DNA of 59,947 nt from Choristocarpus tenellus KU-1152. Taxonomy: Eukaryota > Phaeophyceae. Under the pieces are notes generated by a model. That model did no database searches. It worked only from the letters and a program-made list of their open reading frames with translations, and was not told the origin of the DNA. The translations under genes were made by a program, and so were the position numbers. Location of the stretch: assembly GCA_964200185.2 (NCBI GenBank), contig CAXNAD020000006.1, positions 1 through 59,947 of the forward strand, written 5' to 3'. Of this stretch, positions 57,101 through 59,947 are shown piece after piece (the first letter of the stretch is position 1; each line of letters begins with the position of its first letter).

Positions 57101-59848
57101 CACCTGACAAAACAATTTGCATTGAACATAAACTGGTGTGTAGGATGTCTGTGCTAGTTTGACACCCTTTCAAAAAATATACTCCGGACTAACCCTAACC
57201 CTTATCTATTCTCCCCCACCTCATTATGTGACGTCTCCTAAGGTGGAGGAGGCCAAGAGGGATATACTGAAAGGCTGTGTGTACCAGATAAATGAGTGCT
57301 TACATAAGTCGCCCCCTTCAACATGTACCTGGATTAGCCTTGATGGTCAGCAGGTTGTATCTGCGCACATTAACGAGGTGACTCAAGAGTTGCTAGAACA
57401 CTTTATTGAAGCCAATCACACCATCCTTTGTCAATCCTTCATGGTGTCAGAGACTTTCACCCATATCTTGAGTCTTTTCTAGGTTACATAATTGACGTGA
57501 GATGTCCAAGTCAACCTTTCACCTTTGCTCCAAGTGGAACCCCCTTCCAAATGATGTGGTCCTTGATTGAGGCAGGTTCTGGACAAGGAGTGGGATGCAT
57601 ACTTGTCCCGGAATGCCCACGATGTGGCAGTTTCTAATTGGGAGCTAGCCTTCACAGGGGAAGGAGAGGCCGCCTACCAAGCATTATTGTCAATGACCAA
57701 TGATCTTGTTACAGGGGATAGGAAGGCGGAGGCAACTCTATGGCTTGATAGGTGAGGCTGTGACTGTCAGTTTTTATCATGACATTCCAAAGATAAGCTT
57801 CTTCGACATGAAAGAGGAGCGGCATAGGAGGAAGATGAACTGGAGGGAAACAAAAAATGGAGGATTTTTTTTTTCTATGCAGTCTATGTCACAATTTTAT
57901 TTTAGGAAAAACAAAAACCCTTGCAGCAGCAAGGGATATAACTGTCTTGTGCATTGACTCTTGTTCCTATGGCACCATTGTAGCAACCCAGATCAAGCAG
58001 CGGAGATGAGGTGGATGCTGTCACAGCAATTTGCAGATGGGTGGCCAGAAGATACTGCTCGGAGGTGCCTACAGGCAAGAAAACAAATTCTTGGGAGCAG
58101 TGCAAGATTAAGGACTGGGATTTGGCTTAACCTGTTGTGGCCACTGAAGTTTGATTAAACTTTATTCTCTCACCTTGAAGTTGATTAACATCCGGTGAAA
58201 GTTGGGCACTACAGTCAGTGTTTTGGCATAGGGGAGGTTAGCATACTTGCAACTCTGAAAGTACTGCAGAATATATCAACCATACACTGTGGCTGGCAGG
58301 TGTCCAGTAGCTACATGCACCAGGAGCTCCAGCTGCTATGTCAAAGCATCAGAAAACGATAGACTTGAGGAACTCAACAAATTTCAATGTCACCTTCCAC
58401 ACATTTTTTGGTCAGTTTGTGACATGTTTTTAGTTTTGAACCTGGAAAACATAGTGTAATATATCTGAAGAGGAAGTGTAATGGGCTCTCAGTAGTTATG
58501 ATCCTTGACCGTTGTGAAGTGAGTTGCTACAATCCTATAATGTCAGACTGGGACAAATTTGTGAAATTACATTGAAACAAAATATGTCGCTTGATAATGC
58601 TGCTCAAAACCTTACAACCCCCCCCAAAAAAGATGACGAAAACTACAGCTAAATGGTTTGATTTTGACAGGTGACCAAATATTTTCTGTTGGTTGGGTGA
58701 ATTAGGTTGGATGGCTTCCAAGCATTTGGTATCTGAGTGTGAAGTCGAATATTAGGGCAATGCCAATAGTCAATTGGTTGCATAGAGTTCCTTAAATATA
58801 TGTGTGTGCAAGTGTGGAAAGGTGCCAGCGTAATTTCTTGTGAAAAATAGTCTTTTTTAGTTTAAATAATGTTCAATCTTTTTTCACGCTTGAGCCAACA
58901 TAGTCCCTACCACCTACTAGATTTCTGTGTCTCTGCATTCTGGTGCCAGTTGGATGGACACTAATTCCAGGTGACATCAGCAATGACAAACTCCCTCTTC
59001 CATTACCTTCAGTCAAGGATACCACTATGATAGAAAATTGGCATGCAGAATATTGTATTGTAAGATTGACAAATATTAAGATCTTGGCCTTGTTTTGGTA
59101 TTAGGGTTACACTTCTTGCTCCACACAACCCGGCCATTTTTTTTTTAGTCAAGACAGACAACCCTAGACTCAACTGTAAATTTAAATTATCCACTTTTTT
59201 GTCATGATTGTTATATTGTATATTCAATCAAGTTGAAAGCAGAACGGTTTATTTGTCCCTCTGTATCTGGTAGAAATTAATAACAGTATAACCCTTGATT
59301 ATGTGCCACATACCTCTATGTTATATAACCATGGGCAGGTACTAGAGGGTAAGGAGCGAGATTACTCTCCTGACATGGTACTTCAAGCTGCCATGTGGCA
59401 AAATGTTCATTCAGAGGAGATAAGAGAAATCAGCAACATTCTCTGTGAAGAGAAAGCTAGCAAGTTCATGACAATGTGGAGTTCAGAAGAGGAGGTGAGA
59501 AAAGATCAGTGAAGCGCGATGTGGTAGAATGAGACCTTTCACACAGAAAATACAGGTGTGCTAGAGGAGGGTGTGACATTTCAGAATTTTTAGGAACTTC
59601 CCTCTCACAACTAATCAACAAAAAATCAAGGTGAAGACAAGAATTTGCATGGAAATATATTCACTCCCAAATTGCATTATCCTTGTTTGTAATGATATGC
59701 AGGCAGCGCAAAAAGTTATTGAAATTCGAGAGAGCAATGACGTAATCCAAAAGTCATATGCTGAGGCATGGGCCTCATTCCACGTAATTGCCATGACCAA
59801 AGTGGAGGCAGCAATTGCTGCAAGAAGGGCTGATATGTTCGAGGAAAG
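16091..59848 (+). CDS. Giant multidomain LRR-IQ-C2-MORN-dynein-stalk-like protein (partial, about 60 exons)
   Basis: A single reading of about 4,000 codons that does not end in this window. It is built by joining open segments at acceptor (YAG) and donor (GT, a few GC) sites; nearly every junction agrees in phase and most introns are phase 0. Exon 1 is 2,082 bp without introns; later exons are 48-300 bp and introns about 90-1,250 bp. Domain order: LRR, Sfi1-like helices, IQ cluster, KOW/SH3-like, IQ, C2, IQ, FG-type beta module, IQ, discoidin-like, Ig-like with coiled coil, MORN array, dynein-stalk-like coiled coil, helical tail. No signal peptide is visible. The likely role, inferred from domains, is a cytoplasmic calmodulin/centrin-binding scaffold on microtubules, flagellum or basal body. 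The start at 16,091 is the first ATG after an in-frame stop; an upstream non-coding exon is possible. Weak joins: 26,570-26,986 and 40,950-41,538. The blocks below give exon coordinates. Confidence 0.8.
18943..23546 (+). CDS. Exons 2-6: tryptophan-rich helical repeats (Sfi1-like)
   Basis: Exons 18,943-19,530; 20,102-20,377; 21,541-21,654; 22,259-22,404; 23,108-23,546. The first finishes an IQ motif. The protein is then basic, helical and marked by spaced 'L-x-x-W-K/R' units: [84 protein letters not shown] and [13 protein letters not shown]. This resembles Sfi1 repeats, which bind centrin along a long helix at centrosomes and basal bodies. The assignment is by pattern. Joins are phase 0 except exon 5 to 6 (AG|A). 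In the last exon, about 23,320-23,448 is hydrophobic and pyrimidine-rich and may be an unspliced-looking intron with no stops. Confidence 0.8.
24110..26703 (+). CDS. Exons 7-12: IQ motif cluster I
   Basis: Exons 24,110-24,363; 24,679-24,862; 25,316-25,426; 25,768-25,912; 26,284-26,569 (or ending at 26,555); and a probable small exon 26,624 to about 26,703. Calmodulin-binding IQ motifs: [51 protein letters not shown] (split by the intron after 25,426) and [15 protein letters not shown]. The later part ([32 protein letters not shown]) is basic and helical. The exit from this block is uncertain: the good donor GTAAGA at 26,556 does not match the phase of the next exon, whereas GTAATT at 26,570 fits the small exon. 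Confidence 0.82.
24622..24637. repeat. Telomere-like CCCTAA tract before exon 8
   Basis: TAACCCTAACCCTACC lies about 40 bp before the acceptor at 24,678. Confidence 0.85.
26986..27666 (+). CDS. Exons 13-14: KOW/SH3-like beta-barrel module
   Basis: Exons about 26,986-27,172 and 27,562-27,666. The joined segment reads [34 protein letters not shown], then [20 protein letters not shown]. The 'RGD-x-V-x-I...GYTG-x-V...' outline is that of a KOW or SH3-like barrel, small domains that bind RNA or protein. The join across 27,172/27,562 is phase 0 and restores a continuous strand pattern. The acceptor of the first exon lies in AGAAGAG at 26,984-26,990; which AG is used depends on the previous exon's phase. 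Confidence 0.7.
27972..30303 (+). CDS. Exons 15-20: IQ pair and linker leading to C2
   Basis: Exons 27,972-28,108; 28,325-28,409; 28,808-28,971; 29,285-29,372; 29,708-29,812; 30,121-30,303. [16 protein letters not shown] is an IQ motif split at a phase-2 arginine codon. [15 protein letters not shown] is another, split right after IQ, where the apparent donor is GC (AG|GCTCTA) rather than GT. The following exons ([68 protein letters not shown]) have no family I can name. Together they form an Arg/Trp-rich linker. The exon at 29,708 depends on a weaker AAG acceptor chosen because it keeps phase. Confidence 0.75.
30060..30085. repeat. Telomere-like CCCTAA tract before exon 20
   Basis: Four CCCTA-type units (one variant CCCTAG) end about 35 bp before the acceptor at 30,120. 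Confidence 0.9.
30546..31639 (+). CDS. Exons 21-23: C2 domain
   Basis: Exons 30,546-30,700; 30,900-31,038; 31,549-31,639, joined in phases 2, 0 and 1. The segment reads [79 protein letters not shown], then [11 protein letters not shown]. This is a complete C2 fold outline: 'L-x-V-x-V-x-x-A-x-x-L...SDP-Y/F...T...P-x-W/Y-x-E-x-F-x-F...L-x-V-x-V-x-D-x-D...IG-x-x-x-I-x-L...W-x-x-L'. C2 domains bind membranes or proteins, often with calcium. SDP and WDDD keep Asp residues at both calcium loops, so calcium binding is plausible. Confidence 0.9.
31221..31487. repeat. 23-bp minisatellite in the C2-domain intron
   Basis: About eleven tandem copies of a 23-bp unit (ACTAATCTTTACACATTGTCTGA) fill the intron between C2 exons 30,900-31,038 and 31,549-31,639. 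Copies are nearly identical; the main variant alternates TGTCTGA and TGTATGA. Flanks are ordinary intron. Confidence 0.95.
32223..34367 (+). CDS. Exons 24-26: IQ motif cluster II
   Basis: Exons 32,223-32,500; 33,722-33,885; 34,211-34,367. IQ motifs in order: [59 protein letters not shown] and [17 protein letters not shown]; the last is split at a phase-2 arginine codon. Between them is a charged coiled-coil stretch ([15 protein letters not shown]). The end reads [20 protein letters not shown] and leads to the next module. Tandem IQ motifs bind calmodulin, centrin or myosin-like light chains, often without calcium. Confidence 0.88.
34464..34480. repeat. Telomere-like CCCTAA tract before exon 27
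   Basis: CTAACCCTAACCCTACC lies about 155 bp before the acceptor at 34,634. Confidence 0.85.
34635..35044 (+). CDS. Exons 27-28: small beta module with 'FG' motif
   Basis: Exons 34,635-34,772 and 34,971-35,044. [20 protein letters not shown] resembles the short 'G-x-V-x-T-x-FG-x-G-x-V-x-x-x-R' beta unit found in various large IQ proteins of protists. [20 protein letters not shown] follows. I cannot name the family with certainty; an SH3-like or CAP-Gly-like fold is possible. Joins are phase 0 and then phase 2 into the next IQ exon. Confidence 0.65.
35722..38647 (+). CDS. Exons 29-33: IQ motif cluster III
   Basis: Exons 35,722-35,841; 36,569-36,668; 36,773-36,837; 38,112-38,280; 38,541 to 38,641 or 38,647. 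IQ motifs: [25 protein letters not shown] (phase-2 split arginine), [16 protein letters not shown] and [15 protein letters not shown]. The short exon at 36,773 ([15 protein letters not shown]) is supported by matching phases on both sides (0 in, 2 out). The last exon ends near LSTRQRI; the best donor by sequence (GTGAGT at 38,648) does not match the next exon's phase, whereas GTCTTG at 38,642 does. Confidence 0.75.
38949..41736 (+). CDS. Exons 34-38: discoidin (F5/8 type C)-like region
   Basis: Exons 38,949-39,095; 39,694-39,761; 40,503-40,589; 40,862-40,949; 41,538-41,736. [20 protein letters not shown] (38,990-39,050), [20 protein letters not shown] (40,862 on), and [16 protein letters not shown] followed by AAVALHGIQ (about 41,655-41,736) fit the galactose-binding-like 'QW-x-x-x-DL...V-x-x-x-x-x...W-x-x-V...R-x-W/I...L-x-G' outline, possibly of two repeated domains. 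The first exon ends at a consensus GC donor (AG|GCAAGT). Phase does not close between 39,761 and 40,503, nor between 40,949 and 41,538, so at least one exon is missed or mis-bounded. Confidence 0.6.
39163..39325. repeat. About 40-bp TTA-rich tandem array in intron
   Basis: Four imperfect units, each starting ACAGACAAGATTATTATT or a variant and running through (TTACTA)n. It lies just after the GC-donor exon ending at 39,095. Confidence 0.85.
42132..45636 (+). CDS. Exons 39-43: Ig-like segments and coiled coil
   Basis: Exons 42,132-42,265; 43,538-43,681; 43,968-44,163; 44,835-45,005; 45,508-45,636. The first two join (phase 2) to give [20 protein letters not shown] and [13 protein letters not shown] then [12 protein letters not shown], the 'P-x-x-x-Y-x-W-x-x-N-G...T-L-x-I...Y/F-x-C' pattern of an Ig-like domain. 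The third and fourth exons are coiled coil ([38 protein letters not shown]). The last, [20 protein letters not shown], resembles the C-terminal half of a second Ig-like domain ('G-x-Y-x-C-x-V-S-N-x-x-G'); its first half is not seen. All phases agree. Confidence 0.75.
42266..43537. other. Large intron between Ig-like exons; possible solo LTR
   Basis: A 1.27-kb intron. The segment at about 43,305-43,475 starts TGTTAGAGG, has CCAATAAACAATAA near its end and finishes GGGACAACA, like a small LTR, but the flanks (CGGAC and GATTG) do not match. The rest has no recognisable content. Confidence 0.35.
42797..42840. repeat. 12-bp tandem repeat in intron
   Basis: Three to four copies of TTCTGTTATTGA, the last degraded (TTCTGTTTCTTA). 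Confidence 0.85.
45777..51661 (+). CDS. Exons 44-52: MORN repeat array
   Basis: Exons 45,777-45,870; 47,127-47,207; 47,835-47,960; 48,151-48,215; 48,971-49,018; 49,473-49,620; 49,806-49,930; 50,749-50,937; 51,479-51,661. MORN-type hairpins 'Y-x-G-x-W/F-x-x-G-x-x-H/E-G-x-G-x-x-x-x-x-D/G' recur: [86 protein letters not shown] and [18 protein letters not shown]. Early ones are degenerate. MORN repeats link membranes or cytoskeleton and occur in axonemal proteins such as radial-spoke heads. All joins match in phase if exon 46 ends at 47,960 and exon 48 at 49,018. The tail exon ([18 protein letters not shown]) is acidic. Confidence 0.88.
45871..47126. other. Large intron with a mariner-like inverted-repeat end
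   Basis: A 1.26-kb intron in the MORN block. TACTCCCTCTGTCCCATAAG at about 46,494 matches the Stowaway/mariner terminal pattern, and an open minus-strand frame follows (46,863-46,488; [20 protein letters not shown]). No opposite end was found up to 47,126. Confidence 0.45.
48730..48783. repeat. 26-bp direct duplication in intron
   Basis: CCAATCACTGAAGTGCAGTT and the rest of the unit are repeated once with a single G/T difference. Confidence 0.9.
51662..52934. other. Large intron, no recognisable content
   Basis: 1.27 kb of AT-rich sequence between the last MORN-block exon and the coiled-coil exon. No open frame, repeat or transposon end that I can support. Confidence 0.5.
52935..55174 (+). 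CDS. Exons 53-56: dynein-stalk-like coiled coil and tip
   Basis: Exons 52,935-53,069; 53,948-54,088; 54,388-54,642; 54,925-55,174. After a leader ([20 protein letters not shown]) comes a coiled coil ([32 protein letters not shown]), then [59 protein letters not shown], and [34 protein letters not shown]. This follows the dynein heavy-chain microtubule-binding stalk: 'A...AL-x-x-L...D-x-x-E-I-x-x-Y-x-x-PP-x-x-V-x-x-x-M-x-A-V-x-x-L...W-x-x-A-K-x-L-L...S-x-A-x-x-x-L-x-x-W-V...Y-x-x-I'. No AAA ATPase module is seen before it, so it is not a motor. Microtubule binding is inferred. Confidence 0.7.
53070..53947. other. Intron, very AT-rich second half
   Basis: About 880 bp without coding signal. 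From 53,280 to 53,930 it is notably A+T-rich. No transposon end seen. Confidence 0.5.
55494..59848 (+). CDS. Exons 57-64: C-terminal helical region, continues past window
   Basis: Exons about 55,494 (or 55,503)-55,792; 56,150-56,296; 56,720-56,827; 57,243-57,443; 57,576-57,751; 57,984-58,074; 59,339-59,494; 59,703-59,848. The first holds a long charged coiled coil ([34 protein letters not shown]). The rest is helical with segments such as [80 protein letters not shown] and [16 protein letters not shown] recognise no family. Two introns use GC donors (after 56,296 and after 58,074). The last exon ends in phase 2 at 59,848 (GTAAGG), so the gene goes on. Confidence 0.75.
57189..57204. repeat. 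Telomere-like CCCTAA tract before exon 60
   Basis: CTAACCCTAACCCTTA lies about 40 bp before the acceptor at 57,242. Confidence 0.85.
58075..59338. other. Large intron after a GC donor, no recognisable content
   Basis: 1.26 kb starting GCAAGA and ending GGGCAG. No open frame or repeat that I can support. The phases of the flanking exons (0 and 0) agree without an extra exon. Confidence 0.5.
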
Positions 59849-59947
59849 GTAAGGAAAACACTCTTTTTCAGACCATGAAGGGTGGGAGGAGGGAGGGGGT
59901 GGCATGGGTCAAGTCATTTTGATGTAATCATGACCGCATGAGAGAAG

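Overview
Eukaryotic nuclear DNA, about 43% G+C by eye. A very large intron-rich gene is read through about 60 exons with consistent splice phase. Its introns are mostly GT-AG, with a few GC-AG. The domains it encodes (leucine-rich repeats, IQ motifs, C2, MORN, a dynein-stalk-like coiled coil) are typical of cytoskeletal and flagellar proteins of protists and algae. Together with copia, chromovirus and mariner transposons, this suggests a flagellated protist or alga. The lineage cannot be fixed from the sequence alone.

Bases 1 to about 15,380 are a transposon graveyard. A truncated copia reverse transcriptase (+) opens the window. A decayed Ty3/gypsy chromovirus (+, about 2.8-8.4 kb) follows, with recognisable gag, protease, RT (YMDD), RNase H, integrase and chromodomain pieces. 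It is interrupted inside RNase H by a short inverted-repeat element carrying a perfect 19-bp hairpin. Next is a mariner-type transposase gene (-, 13,477 to 8,549), split by an internally deleted copia element (9,052-12,553) with two LTRs and a GACAT target duplication. A second copy of the inverted-repeat element (14,728-15,377) is itself split by a 388-bp element with a CCGGA target duplication, terminal repeats and tRNA-like boxes.

From 16,091 to the right edge I read one gene on the + strand, roughly 4,000 codons visible and continuing past the window. The order is: an intronless 2.1-kb exon with about 18 cysteine-containing LRRs; a tryptophan-rich helical stretch like Sfi1 repeats; IQ cluster I; a KOW/SH3-like barrel; more IQ; a C2 domain; IQ cluster II; a small FG-type beta module; IQ cluster III; a discoidin (F5/8C)-like region; two Ig-like segments with coiled coil between; a long MORN array; a coiled coil resembling the dynein heavy-chain stalk and microtubule-binding tip; and more helical sequence. 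I infer a giant calmodulin/centrin-binding scaffold of the flagellar or basal-body cytoskeleton. The reading is least secure at 26.57-26.99 kb and 40.95-41.54 kb, where no exon chain fits perfectly, so two adjacent genes cannot be fully excluded.

The introns hold a 23-bp minisatellite, an approximately 40-bp TTA-rich array, four CCCTAA telomere-like tracts close to splice acceptors and one mariner-like inverted-repeat end.
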